DNA of 64,000 nucleotides from assembly GCA_003550325.1 (NCBI GenBank), contig QKWP01000513.1, positions 97,184 to 161,183 of the forward strand. Reading direction: 5' to 3'. The notes below the pieces were generated by a model that saw only the letters and a program-made list of their open reading frames with translations, ran no database searches and was not told the DNA's origin. Shown here piece after piece: positions 32,820 through 44,275 of this stretch. A program made the position numbers and the translations under genes. The number at the start of each line of letters is the position of its first letter. Positions within the stretch are counted from its first letter, which is position 1. The stretch comes from Gigaspora rosea (Eukaryota; Glomeromycota; Glomeromycetes; Diversisporales; Gigasporaceae).

Positions 32820-35800
32820 ATGAAGAATCTTCAACAATCACTAACTATGACTGACAACTCTGATACCAACCATACCTGCACAGACGGGACCACTATCAAC
32901 AACCTTAACAATGAAACCAATACCCACCACTCACTATACAAGACAAACCCACACAACTTCCCTACTCCACTCAACATCTGCATACACAATGTCCAGGGCC
33001 TCAACAACGACCTCAAGCTTAGATTATGGCTCGAATACTGCAATCACAAAGACCTTCATATCATAAGCATGACCAAAACCAAGCTAGCAGAGCTAGATAC
33101 TACCAAAATTAGACTTTTTAGCCCCTTCTACAAGATATACACCTCCAATTGTACCTACACACAAGCGAATATCTCACCCTCCAGCATGGGCACCACTATC
33201 GCTATTAAGAACAACTTACAACCCTATATACATAACATTGAAACATATCCAGCAATAGCAATAATGATCAACCTTCACTTCCCTAAAAACAAAATAAGGG
33301 TTATCTCCACTTACTTACCCCAGAACAACCATGCACTTGCCCCAAAACACAAGACCATATTATATCCTGAATAATTAAGGCAAATCAAAAAAACTACAAA
33401 ATCTTGGTTATGAGAGATTTTAACTGCAGTATTAATTATCATACAAAGAAAAGCAAGCTACCTTTGTTCAGACACATGGGAAACTATAATCTTACTAGTA
33501 CATTGTCCTACTTTGACATAACTGAACCAATGTGGTCCAGGGGCTCTAGCCACAGCCAACTGGATGACATCTGGATCTCCTCACACATAATAGCTGAAAT
33601 TTCTTCACCTGTAATCTCATCACCCATTGGCAGCACCAACAGTGACCACATGATTCTTACAACACACTGGTATTATAGCATTAATACAGCCTTACCCAGA
33701 ACCAAAAAAAGTAAACACAAAATATTTCTGTATGATAGAATGAATGATGAAACATGGATGGCATTCTCTGATATGATCACTCAAGTCCTAATTAAAGATA
33801 ATATAGATGTAACCTTATCAATTACGGACTCCACCACCCTCAACAAGCAATGGCACAAGCTCAATCTAGCTATAAAAAATGCTGCAAATATCCACATACT
33901 GTTCATCATGAAGCAATCTAGTCACTATAACGCCTTTTCTCAGCGAGCTACAGACCTTCACCAAGGCCTAAAGAACCTCAACAAAATCCTCAAACAAGCT
34001 ACTGACCCTCAATTGCCAATCTCACCTCAGCATCTGATTAATACATGGAACGCCAGCATTGCAGCCACCAACAAAATGACTGAAAGCTGCATACCCAGTA
34101 TCAATATAGAGAACATAGCCTTTAGCAAACTTAAGTCACTAGTTACTCAACTCAAAGCTAAGACCAAAACTTTATAGCACACACGAAACATCAAAAACAA
34201 TAGTGAACATAAAGATAAAATAAACTTTTACATTAATAGGAGATACTCTAACTTTACCACAAACACTATCCTAATAATCGACAGCATACTAAAATGGCAC
34301 ACGGACCCAGTACACCTGCACAATATCAAAAAAGCTGAAGAGGTCATAACTGAACCAACAGAAATAAAGCACGAGATTGCACAGTATTATAAAAATTGGA
34401 CTCGGAAAAATACACCAAATGAGCTACTGCGAGAGGAATGAGACTATTCGTTCGCTCCAAAAGACAAAATACAAGAACAATGGTATAACGACATCAATTA
34501 GGCTATTACTACTGAAAAAGTACACAAGCAAATAATGTTTGCACCCCTGAACAAAGCACCAGGTCCCCAACTGGTTACCAATGAAATGCTATATCACCTA
34601 CTCAGCTTAGCCCTAACACTCTTAACGAACATCTTTAATGCCTTCCTCCACTTATCACGGATCCCAAAAATGTAGAAGAAAAGCACAATCTTCGCGATCT
34701 CAAAGAAACCAATATTTATAGGACATCCGGCCGATACCCGCCCCATCTCTCTAATTGAACACGTGCAAAAAATCTTGACCAAAAACTAACTAACCGCCTC
34801 TCATCGATAATATTTACACACCCTATCTTAAACCCTTCAAATCATGTCGCCCTACTAGCAATATCGACACTTTGTCCTATACAAGCCCTTACTCATATAC
34901 TAGAGGATGCCCATACTCACAAGAAAGAATTCTGGATACTATCACAGGACATGTTCAAGGCATACGACTCTGTCCACATCCCAACACTCAAATTTGCCTT
35001 ACAGCGCCTCAAGATCCCAAGCCCATAACCCATCTCATTATTAACATATTTACTGCAAGAAGCAACACAGTAATTATCTCATTTGGCAATACACCACCTT
35101 ATCCTATTCATGATGGTATTGACCGGGGGGACAATTATACCGCTACTTTGGCACATTTACTATGACCCACTGATTTGCAGGATTGATACCAATTACAAAG
35201 GTTACTCTCTAACTACCACTACACCTACCTTCACCAAATCCATGACTTCACGCTGTTCAGTCCTTTGGATCGCACCCACCAAGCAACAACTAGATGACAT
35301 AGTTACCATAGCCAGCTCTTTCTTCCAATTCACTAATATCAGAGTTACTCCAACCAAATCGGTCCTGGCCACAAACAACTCATTCGACCCTACCTCATAT
35401 CCTCTTCAATGACACCTGCATAGAAAACATTTCATATGATACACCCTTCCACTTCCTAGGCTGCTGGTTTAGCCGCACTCTGAAACACTCCCACATACAT
35501 AGAACCATTGTTCACGAGGTGCAATCAGCCACCAATAAACTATGATATGTCCGAATCACTGACAAACAAACTATTTATATCATTAATACAGTTATACTTA
35601 CCCAACTAGCGCATAGAATACCAAATACCCATATGTTCCACTCCCAACTAGCCCAAATAACCAAAAATTATATCCATATTGCTAAGCACAAGGTGGGACT
35701 GGCAGCAACTGTGCCCAATGCGACTATACACTATTACAAAATATACGGTCTTAAAATAGCCACAAAAATTCAACTCCAGCAACACACATCTGATCTATTA

Positions 35801-37892
35801 CGAACAATTAACCATCCCCTTTTTCACACCTCGCCCCTAAAAATCTGCCTCCAACAGCTTCAGAATAAGGCCACTTCCAACCTCTCAATTCTAATATCTA
35901 ACCCAACCTTTGCTACTGGTAAGTCAAATACAACTATGGCAAAAATTATCAAATCACTACATGAACACGGCATCACACTACATAATAATAACATCCAATG
36001 GTCTATTCCTTTGCCCCAAGCTGGTACTACCATAAACCTGATCCTAAACAACTTTCCCAGACCTGCGAAACTCAAGCATAACCTCAATAAACATGGCCTG
36101 CACTTCGTAGAGCAATTTACAAACAACTCCTACACGGCTTTCCTCACCTGGAGACAAGTACATCATACAATCCAGAAGATATCCAGAAGAAAAGCACCTG
36201 GATGGTTCACCAAGTAAACAGATAAAACTGCAGCAGCTATCAGCATACACAATCATCTCATCACACCGAACTCTTTTACACTTCCCTATTTAATAGCACC
36301 AAATTTCCCTGGATTTACCATATTCCTAAATACATTTTCGGCAAACGCTCAAAAACCAGCAATGGAAAGCTGACCTACCGACACTGGACTCTGGGCCCAA
36401 TAACTCCTGAAAAAATAATAAAGTGCAAAGGATGCCCAGAAACTCCAAGGGGAAAAAGCACATGCTAAATTACTGCACCAATCTCAATGATAACCAACCT
36501 ACAAGTCGACAGACAGAAGAATATACACGTGAACATTAAAGACCTACAAAATGCACTACGAAACCCAATCCCTCATACTCCCCTCCTGCTATATTTACAG
36601 AACATTTATCCTACAAAGACATGATATCCAAACGAATAATTAACTCAATCACAAACATCAATACTAAGCTTGTTGGTAAAACTAATTAGTTTCACCAAAA
36701 AACTAGTGCACTAGCAAAACACTCTCGGTGCACCATTGAAAATTAGCTTTTTCCATAACTATTAGTGCATTAGTTTTACCAAAAAACTAGTGCACTAGCA
36801 AAACACTCTCGGTGCACCATCAAAGATTAGTTTCACTAACAAGCTTAATCAATACCCAACTTTGAGCGATTTACCAACAAATCTTTTTCCACAAAGCAAC
36901 CTTTGTAGCTATTATACACACATACAATAACCATACAGTACCCTCAGCAGCATGGACACTCAAAGGCCTAAATTAAACTCTTCATACTGCAGACCTCACA
37001 TGGCCAACAAGAAAGAAATCTATACTTACCAACATAATCACACTAATGGTCGTGGTCCCATATGGATCCAAATTATTGCTCTGTTTAAATGACAAAATTA
37101 TATTACGAAATTAAACACATCATTGCTACCCTTATCACACTCAGCATAAACAGAAGAAACACACTACAACCTTACAAGATAGCCCTAAAAATAATTCTCC
37201 TCCAAAAAAAATTCTCCATTCAAACCCTCATTGACAAACAGCCAACTATACTCGACATACCACCACCTATCTTAATAGATGTATTAACAGAAAATATAAT
37301 ACCAGACAAATTTGTTTCAAAACTTCACAACTTTACCTTTTCATATAACCTTAGACGCTTGATTAGACATCTCCAAAATATCCGGGTTATAGCAGACTGG
37401 CACAACCTCAACAAAATCCTGAACTGGAACAGGGATATCAAGTACATTGACTGGCCAAATACACTCCAACTCCTAAACTACCACAATAGCTCTCTATCCA
37501 GGTTTACATACCCCAATCAATCAGCAATAAGAACATTCAAAATCAAGCTAATCCTAGACAAGCTCCCTACTAGACTTAATATGTACCACTGCTAACCAAC
37601 TACTAACACAAACCCGATGTGCTACAGGTGCAACAGAGCCATAGAAGACAACAAGCACTTACTGCTCGGCCCTTGCAACACTACTCCCTTCGAAGTTATC
37701 ATCATACAGAATCTCACTAGAACTATTGTCAAATTTAACATACATGACTTTGACACTGACAAGTTTATCGAGAACTACTTAACCACTCACGTAAACGAAA
37801 ACAACACCTTGCCAGTAGGTATTATTACCAAGCTTACAACTATTCCAAAGCCGCCCCATCAATGCCACAGAACACTAGGGAGGCATCCATAA
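32820..37892 (+). pseudogene. LINE ORF2: endonuclease, reverse transcriptase, C-terminal zinc finger
   Basis: ATG 32820. Endonuclease (EEP) at 32970-33670: I-H-N-V-Q-G-L, V-I-S-T-Y-L-P, R-D-F-N, Q-L-D-D-I-W-I-S, N-S-D-H. The usual Glu is Lys in S-M-T-K-T-K, and G of GDFN is R. RT at 34540-35370: K-A-P-G-P, R-P-I-S-L-I-E, motif A Q-D-M-F-K-A-Y-D-S-V (about 34930-34975), G-I-D-R-G-D, then L-W-H-I-Y-Y-D-P-L. The catalytic FxDD box expected before W-I-A-P-T (about 35250) is not recognisable. 35633-36217 and 37089-37595 hold thumb/linker sequence. A C-terminal C-Y-R-C...H-L-L-L-G-P-C zinc motif is at 37617-37680. It cleaves target DNA and copies its RNA in the nucleus. More than ten stops and frameshifts; dead. 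Confidence 0.85.
36665..36847. mobile_element. 183-bp hAT-type MITE in LINE ORF2
   Basis: Ends TAAGCTTGTTGGTAAAACTA and, complemented, TAAGCTTGTTAGTGAAACTA, flanked by a perfect 8-bp duplication ATCAATAC (36657-36664; 36848-36855). Interior is a 43-bp block (ACTAGTGCACTAGC then ACACTCTCGGTGCACCAT) in two direct copies. The end shares GTTRGTAAAACTA with the 12-kb element at 41757-53860. Confidence 0.9.
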
Positions 37893-38412
37893 ATAACGTT
37901 ATTTTTGGGAGGGGGTCCCCCAAAATATAACGATTTTCCACTATGTAGGGGGGGACCCCCTAACATAACACAATTTTTTTATTAAAATTTGTCTAAAACT
38001 TGATACAGTGGTCCAAATTGGATAATTTTGGTACCATTCGAATCGTCTAGGGGAGAGGATTCGAATGGTACCAATTTCATTTGATTTTGATTTGGACTAC
38101 TGGGTCACGTTTTATTAACGAAATACTATTAGTTATTATGTTTTCTTATAAAATTACTATAAAATCAATAGTATTTCGTTAATAAAACGTGACCCAGTAA
38201 TCCAAATGAAATAATTTTGGTACTATTGGATTCGTCTCATAGAGACGAATCGAATGGTGCCAAAATCATCCAGATTGGGCCACTGGATCATAATATATTC
38301 AAGTTTTTGTAAAATTTTATATATAAATATATGGATTTTGAAAATTTTTTTATATAGTAAAGGGGGTCCAGCACTACTATGAGGGGGTACATAATGTTAT
38401 TTATGGATGCCC
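37878..38412. mobile_element. Harbinger-like MITE, GGGGGCATCC family, copy 2
   Basis: Ends GGGAGGCATCCATAAATAAC and, complemented, GGGCATCCATAAATAACA; flanked by CTA (37875-37877; 38413-38415). Inner palindromes as in copy 1 but with an expanded centre. It sits at the end of LINE ORF2; its first bases supply the last codons of the apparent frame ending at 37892. Confidence 0.85.
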
Positions 38413-38415
38413 CTA

Positions 38416-38824
38416 GATAGCAAAAACCCCACAATATACTTCAACCACCAACTTATAAAATCCCTGTGCAAAGTAATCTAGAAACCGAGGTGTAAGATAT
38501 AAGCATCTACTAACACCATAACCCTGACACACATACCTCTGAGTCATAAAACACACAACCAAGAGATAAAAAAAATATGAAAATCAAAACATGGACACAA
38601 AAATTTATTATTCACAATGCCTCCACTCTTACCCTTCTATACATAGACTAAATAGGTCGTGACCTATCTTAGCAAAGCTTAGGTCAAAAGTAAATTAGCT
38701 TTAGCCTCTACATCCATAGCTTAGTTACTATAAAAAGATGCAGTTATTTGTATGATTATATTTTATGATATCTAATAAAAGATATGAGGCACGAACTCAT
38801 TTTTAAAATAATAAAAATAAAAAA
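38416..38824 (+). other. LINE 3' end: last codons, untranslated tail and A-rich terminus
   Basis: C/A-rich sequence continues the ORF2 end, then a non-coding part with GGTCGTGACCTATCTTAG and AGATATGAGGCACGAACTC, ending in (A)n/T-poor tail at 38808-38828 before the duplication AAAATATCGAT. Confidence 0.65.
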
Positions 38825-38859
38825 AAAATATCGATCATTGATTCTCTTAATTTTATGGA

Positions 38860-39400
38860 TTATCAATTAAAGCAATTTGTAATTTTAATTAAATAAATAT
38901 ATATGGGGCAGCATTAACTAAAACAAGACTTATGGCTTTTTTTTTATTTTGAGAAAATCATGTTTAAAATTTTGTGTAACAAATAACAATGATGATCTAT
39001 TATTAGTGTAACCTGTTGGATTGACATTTGCTAGCCAATCACACGAATCCATTTCTATGACTCTGCAGCAAGGATCGACAGCCAGATATCCAAATTCTAA
39101 TTTTAAATCACGTTTAATCATATACAGCTTTCAAAAAGTAAGCATTGGTAAAAATTTTACTATATAGATTAATGCTTTAAATGTCAAATTATATAAAAAA
39201 ATTCCTGCTTTATATAATAGTATAGTTAACTTATTTTTGCAAAAAATGCTATAAGCCTTGTTTTAGTTGACGCTGCCCCATATAGTAAAACTATGATAGA
39301 AGAGTCAAATAGTTTTGATATTATTCAACTTTGGTCTTTTAAGCTTTGCTAATTCCTCTTTGCTAGGATTAAATCAGTTTTAAAAAAGATATCTAAACTG
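38860..39400 (-). pseudogene. Leucine-rich-repeat gene fragment, third paralogue of the 7-kb/14-kb pair
   Basis: GCAATTTGTAATTTTAAT at 38873 and AACTTTGGTCTTTTAAGCTT ... AGATATCTAAACTGG at 39328-39400 align with the 3' parts of the copies at 7275 and 14530-14620. A 377-bp insertion separates the two pieces. Only about 150 bp of homology is left; no frame. Confidence 0.6.
38904..39280. mobile_element. 377-bp inverted-end element in the LRR fragment
   Basis: Ends TGGGGCAGCATTAACTAAAA and, complemented, TGGGGCAGCGTCAACTAAAA; TA on both sides, though the AT-rich flanks make the duplication ambiguous. A minus-strand frame at 38930-39121 reads I-K-R-D-L-K-L-E-F-G-Y-L-A-V-D-P-C-C-R and later D-S-C-D-W-L-A-N-V-N. 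It is coding-like but unrecognised, possibly captured sequence. Confidence 0.65.
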
Positions 39401-39720
39401 GTTTTTGAACTAGAACTGAAGGTTTTCTTAGTTTTCAAACATAGATCAGTTTAGACCAGTTTAGACTAATTAATTAGTAGCAAGTAATAAAAAATATGAA
39501 CCATACAAGAATATTTCAATAATTAGTAAATAAACAACAAAAACATAACAAAATAATTATCAAATAATTAATTAAAGCATAACAAATAATTAGCAAATAA
39601 CTAATAAAGGTACAAATGATTAGTGAATAATCAAAGAAAGTATAACAAAATAATCAGCAAAGATAAGTTATTTATATTAATTTATTTAATAATAAGTGAA
39701 CAAATTAATTTATTTAATAA

Positions 39721-40162
39721 GGCCATACAAACTTATACTATTGGTTCTCATATCACCAAATAATCTTTCGTAACCCGGCGACCCAGATTTTAATTTTTTT
39801 TTAAAAAAAATTTTTTAATAAAAAAAATTTTATTTAAAAATTTTATTGCCTTACAACCGGATACTCGATAAAAAATTTCATATTAAAAATTTAAACTTTA
39901 TTCTTTATACTGTTATAAAGATAAACATTTTTCCTTAAAACATATTGCACTGATCAATAACACCATATGCACGTTTTAGTAAAAATTAATATTTATATAT
40001 GTAATTGATTAATAACCTTTACTATATTAAAAATTCACTCTGTTCGCATAATTATGAATGGAGAATTTCTATTGGCTAATATATTAAAAAATTAAAATTT
40101 CAAAACCCCACCTCACTGACCTGGCCGGGATATGAGAACCAATAGTATAAGTTTGTGTGGCC
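39721..40162. mobile_element. Harbinger-like MITE with 36-bp ends, TAA duplication
   Basis: Ends GGCCATACAAACTTATACTA and, complemented, GGCCACACAAACTTATACTA, continuing TTGGTTCTCATATC. Flanked by TAA (39718-39720; 40163-40165). Just inside, CCCGGCGACC and CCTGGCCGGG give the ends high GC. Non-coding centre. Confidence 0.85.
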
Positions 40163-40169
40163 TAATTAA

Positions 40170-41150
40170 AAAAATTTATTATTTTTTATGATTTTTTTTC
40201 TTTTTTTCTTCTTTAGTATATTCTATCAGACTTTGTTTATCTAACAATAGCATACCAAGCTCACTTTCTCAAGTTCTTGCCATGAACTTCAATAGTACTT
40301 CAACCTCTATCTTGACTTTCTATAGCATTGTCTTTCTAGAACAACTCACTAAGAGTCATATTAAGAGCTGACATTTCTTGAGAACTCTAAGGTCCAAGAG
40401 TGGTATACCTGTATTCAGCTCTGAAAAGCCAGAAATGCAGCAAAAGATTTCACCAAATAGCTAACTTTGTGGTAGAGTAGCACTTGTTTCACACAGATAT
40501 CCATCTGCATTTTGGTAATATCATATTTATCAAGGTTTATACTTGTGGTCAAAATATCCTTGAACTGCTACTATTATCTACTTCTGCTTTTGTAAGGTTC
40601 ACTCTGACCCTAGTACCCACCATCACCTTCCTACTAGTTCTTCCTTGATGCATTCCAAACTTTCAATCTAATTAGTCTAGAAGGATCAATTTACTTAGCA
40701 TTAGGTGCCATTATAGCTTTTCTTTCTCTAGCACCTACTTCTGAAACATAGGTTCTTTTTTTCAGTATGACTTTGGTGGCCAGGTTGGTAAATTCTTTCT
40801 TCCAAAGGTTTTTGACATTCAGTTCTCTGGTTTCGGTTTTGATACTCTAGTATTGGTAGAACTATCAAAGATCCTTACTACTTTTTTACTCAGGACTTGC
40901 CAAACAGGTTTTTGTTTCTCTAGTTTCTTGGATTTGACTATATAACAGAATACAACTATACCTAAAAGCTCCCATTCAAGATAGTCAACCAAGGCTATAG
41001 GTAATACTAGTATACCCAACTAATCATTAAAAAGCAGTTACCAGAACACAGGTCTATTTTTTTAAAGCATTACCAGTAGAATTTGAATCCTAGACCTGCC
41101 ATTTGTGGGTAACAACTTACCAATTTTCTAAGTCACTATATCCAAAAAAA
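40170..41150 (-). pseudogene. Decayed coding-like region, product unknown
   Basis: Base composition is far less AT-extreme than its neighbours. On the minus strand pieces read like protein: N-L-W-K-K-E-F-T-N-L-A-T-K-V and T-Y-V-S-E-V-G-A-R-E-R-K-A-I-M-A-P-N (about 40700-40810), then D-P-S-R-L-I-R-L-K-V-W-N-A-S-R-K-N after a stop. No run exceeds about 65 codons. I do not recognise the family with certainty; a transposon-encoded protein is most likely given the setting. Confidence 0.4.
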
Positions 41151-42059
41151 ATTTTATTTAGTTAATAATTAGTAAAAATATTATTAAATTATTTAATATA
41201 AAGAAAATTTTATTTATTTAATAATTTGTAAAGATATCATAATTATGTAATAATTAGAAAAAATTTCATTTATTTAATAATTTGCAAAGATATCTTAAAT
41301 TATATAATAACTACTAATATATTAATTTATTTAAAAAGTTATTTATATTTAGTAGAAGGTAGAATTCTTATTTTTCATATCTCTAAGAGGACATCCATAA
41401 ATAACATTATACAAAAGGGATTAGATAAAATTTAATATTTTTTCTGATAAGTAGAAATCAAAAAAATATGATATAATTTTTTTAGAAAAATTTGTTTAAA
41501 TTCTGATTCAGTAGGTCAAATTGAAGGATTTTGGTACCATTCAATTTGTTTCGGTGAGAAAAGTCAAATGGTACTATTTTTATTTTATTTGGACCACTGA
41601 ATTAGGTCAATTAGCAAAATACTATTGGTCATATCTTTTCTTATAAAATTACTATATAACCAATAGTTTTTTTGTAAATATCTTGCGATTTAGTATCCAA
41701 ATGACATAATTTTGGTATCATTGAATTCGTTTCACTAAGACAAATCAAATAGTACCTAGGGGTTAGTAAAACTATAAGGGAGTCAACTCCAATGTTATAC
41801 ATGTGAAATTGTCATTTTATATGAAATTTTCATATAAATTCATATATATTGTGTTCAATTGGTAAAGTCTTGATTGTTAATTTTTTTTAGAAATAACCTG
41901 TCTACTGGGATTTCTTTTTTTTCAAAACTTGAAATAGACAAAGGTAAATAATTAATCATAAAGAAATTTTATAGCTGCTCTTTTATTGTTTAAAACTGAA
42001 TCATATAATTATATAAGATAAAAAAAATGAAGATAAGAGATTATATACACGACTCAAAG

Positions 42060-43220
42060 CCTATAAACTGTTCTAAACTGAAATTATGAATCTTTATTTT
42101 AATTACTTAAAAGCCAAACTAGTTAGAGTTAACATAAGGTTTTATTTTTTTATAGTGGCAAAATCTTTCAAAAGATCTTGCAAACTTGTAAAATTTTTTA
42201 AGAAAACTTGTAAACTGCTGATTTCGAAATATTTTGGAAGCGGTTTTAAAAATACTTTAGTTCAAAATAATTTGAAATATTTTCAAAATATTTTAGACCT
42301 AAGCTAGATGAGTATATTTGTAACCTGTTCATACCAAGAGCATATTGGACTATATTTTCAAAATATTTTAAAATATTTCAAAATTTTGTATAATATTACA
42401 AGATCAGATTAGACTTTTTATAAATTAGATCTTTTTTCATTTTGTTTTTTGATTTTGTTTTTCTTTTATTTATTTATTTTTTAATTTTTTTCACACTTTA
42501 CAAAAATTAGTCTTTTGCAAGAAAACCAACAACTATTTAGCACTTTGTAAGAACACCAATTTGACTTTGTACACTAACTCAGACTTCTGATACTTTGCAA
42601 GAACACAACTAATTTCTCTAGCAATTTCTAAATTTTCAAGAACACTTTTTTAAAGAAATAATTAAGGTTGTCACAAGTTTTTGGAAATAATTAAGTTTTC
42701 ACAAGTTTTTGTGCGTTTTTGCAAAATTTTGCTTTATTTTATTTTTTTGTTTAACATTTTTTGGTTTTTGTTTTTTTTTTTAAACTTTTTTTATTAATTT
42801 ATTTTATTTTGGCTTTTTGTAAGAATATTAACTTCTCTAGCATTTTGCAAAAGCATACTAGATTTCTCTAGCAATTTGTAAGAACACCAACACTTATGTC
42901 TGAGAAATGATTTATTTTATTTTTTACTTCTCTACTATTTTTTAGAAAGTGTTTAGAAAAAAGAGAGAAACGAAGGTGATAGTCAAAACAAAAGAAATAG
43001 CTAAAGCAAAAACAATAGTTAAAACAAAAAAGCAAAGATAATAGCTAACTATGGAGTGTGTGAAAATAAGTGTGTAGAGCTAGTTTTTTTATTTTTTTTC
43101 TACAATTAGTAATGGAATTAGATGCAACAAAGTGCAAAAGTAGTTAAAATAATATGTAGTAATATAAAAATAATACTATAAAGAATGTATAATAATTAAA
43201 ATATAATATATAGTAAAATA
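42060..43220 (-). repeat. AT-rich dispersed repeat, copy A (inverted)
   Basis: Reverse complement of copies C and B: AAAATCTTTCAAAAGATCTTG ... TTTTGCAAGAAAACCAACAA, in pieces, repeated CTTTGCAAGAACAC units, then GATAATAGCTAACT and GAATTAGATGCAACAAAGTG at the far side. The frame at 42086-42307 falls in the repeat and has no motif. Confidence 0.65.
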
Positions 43221-43419
43221 TATAATATTTTAACAATTATCTTAATAAATTTAATAAATTTTTTTTTATTTTAATTCTATATAATTTCAAGATTAAAATA
43301 AAATTTTTTTTAGCAAATTTGATTAAATAGCTGTTAAAATATTTAATTTAAAAATTAAAAAAATTTTACTAAAAATGTTTTGTCCCTTTTCTACTGACTC
43401 ACCCCTATATATAATGTTG

Positions 43420-43625
43420 AGATAATTGAATTTAATTACTTTGTTTTGATTTTTGGACTGATCTGGGTTAATTAAAATTCACGATTTTGATTGGTTAAAT
43501 ATAACATGTGACTAACAGGTAATCTTGTGATATGCTTGGCTTTGATCTCGTGCAACTTTCTTTTTACATTATGTATCTTGATTTTTTATTATACAAATTA
43601 ATTTTTCATTTACTGGTTAGCATCC
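43420..43625 (+). repeat. About 200-bp dispersed repeat, also at 54045-54240
   Basis: TTGAGATAATTGAATTTAAT, GGACTGATCTGGG-TTAATT, GATTGGTTAAAT-TAACA and AGGTAATCT-TGATAT occur in the same order and orientation at 54048-54240. No ends identified. Confidence 0.6.
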
Positions 43626-43659
43626 AGAACAGTGTTCAGATAATACAAGAAGGGCTGAT

Positions 43660-44275
43660 AGGAGTAGTGATGCCACCAAAATTGATTTATAAAAAAGGCC
43701 TATTTCATCTTCATTAAAGAAAATTAAAATTTTTTATAAGGAAGAGCAAATAAAATTTATATAGATATGTTCCTTATAATTTCGTCTATTCAAAAAAGTA
43801 TCAAATAATTTTGTCTTTCAAGTAAAATAGGTCAAAAACAATTTCGTCTTCAAATTTTAATTTCGGGTTTTAGAACACGAAGTGCTTTCGTCCTCATTTA
43901 TAGACATAAAGCAGTGATCAAAGGGTTTAAATAGGCAATACCAGTATGTAGGTTGCAGGTATGACAGCTAGTGTAGAACCTTCAGGTGGCTACTTAAACA
44001 GGCAACCAAAAGTTGCAGGTGAGGCTAGTTTAGTAATGCCACTGAAATTGATTTTTGAAAAAGACCTATTTCGTCTTCATTAGAGAAAATTAAAAATTTT
44101 TATATAGAAGAGCAAATAAAATTTATATAAATATGTTCTTCATAATTTCGTCTATTCAAAAAAAGTATCAAATAATTTCGTCTTTCATATAAAATAGATC
44201 AAAAACAATTTCGTCTTCAAATTTTAATTTCGGGTTTTAGAACCCGAAATGCTTTCGTTCTCATGTATAGGCTAG
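43660..44275 (+). repeat. Direct repeat pair with TTTCGTC motifs
   Basis: Blocks at 43669-43907 and 44034-44270 align over about 235 bp (offset about 365). Each holds three or four AATTTCGTCTTCA-like motifs roughly 50-60 bases apart and ends in the small palindrome TTTCGGGTTTTAGAACCCGAAA. No coding. Confidence 0.65.

Larger units (their letters stand above)
22354..38824 (+). mobile_element. Full-length LINE (APE endonuclease type) interrupted by three insertions
   Basis: An 11-bp duplication AAAATATCGAT lies at 22343-22353 and 38825-38835, directly after an A-rich tail, so the element appears to have both ends. ORF1 starts near 22637 and is split by the 8-kb insert at 23130-31134. ORF2 runs 32820 to about 37890, and a C-rich 3' untranslated part ends at about 38824. 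Subtracting insertions and their duplications leaves about 7.7 kb. The plus strand is strikingly A/C-rich and G-poor compared with the surroundings. Two-ORF structure with an N-terminal apurinic-like endonuclease and RT places it among L1/Tad/Jockey-like LINEs; the clade is not settled by eye. Many stops and frameshifts, so inactive. Confidence 0.85.

Noticed and set aside
32831-33043. Minus-strand frame in the LINE
   Set aside because: Antisense shadow of ORF2; likewise 31112-31294, 31212-31508, 31707-31910, 31912-32226, 34594-34782, 35860-36126 and 36044-36256.
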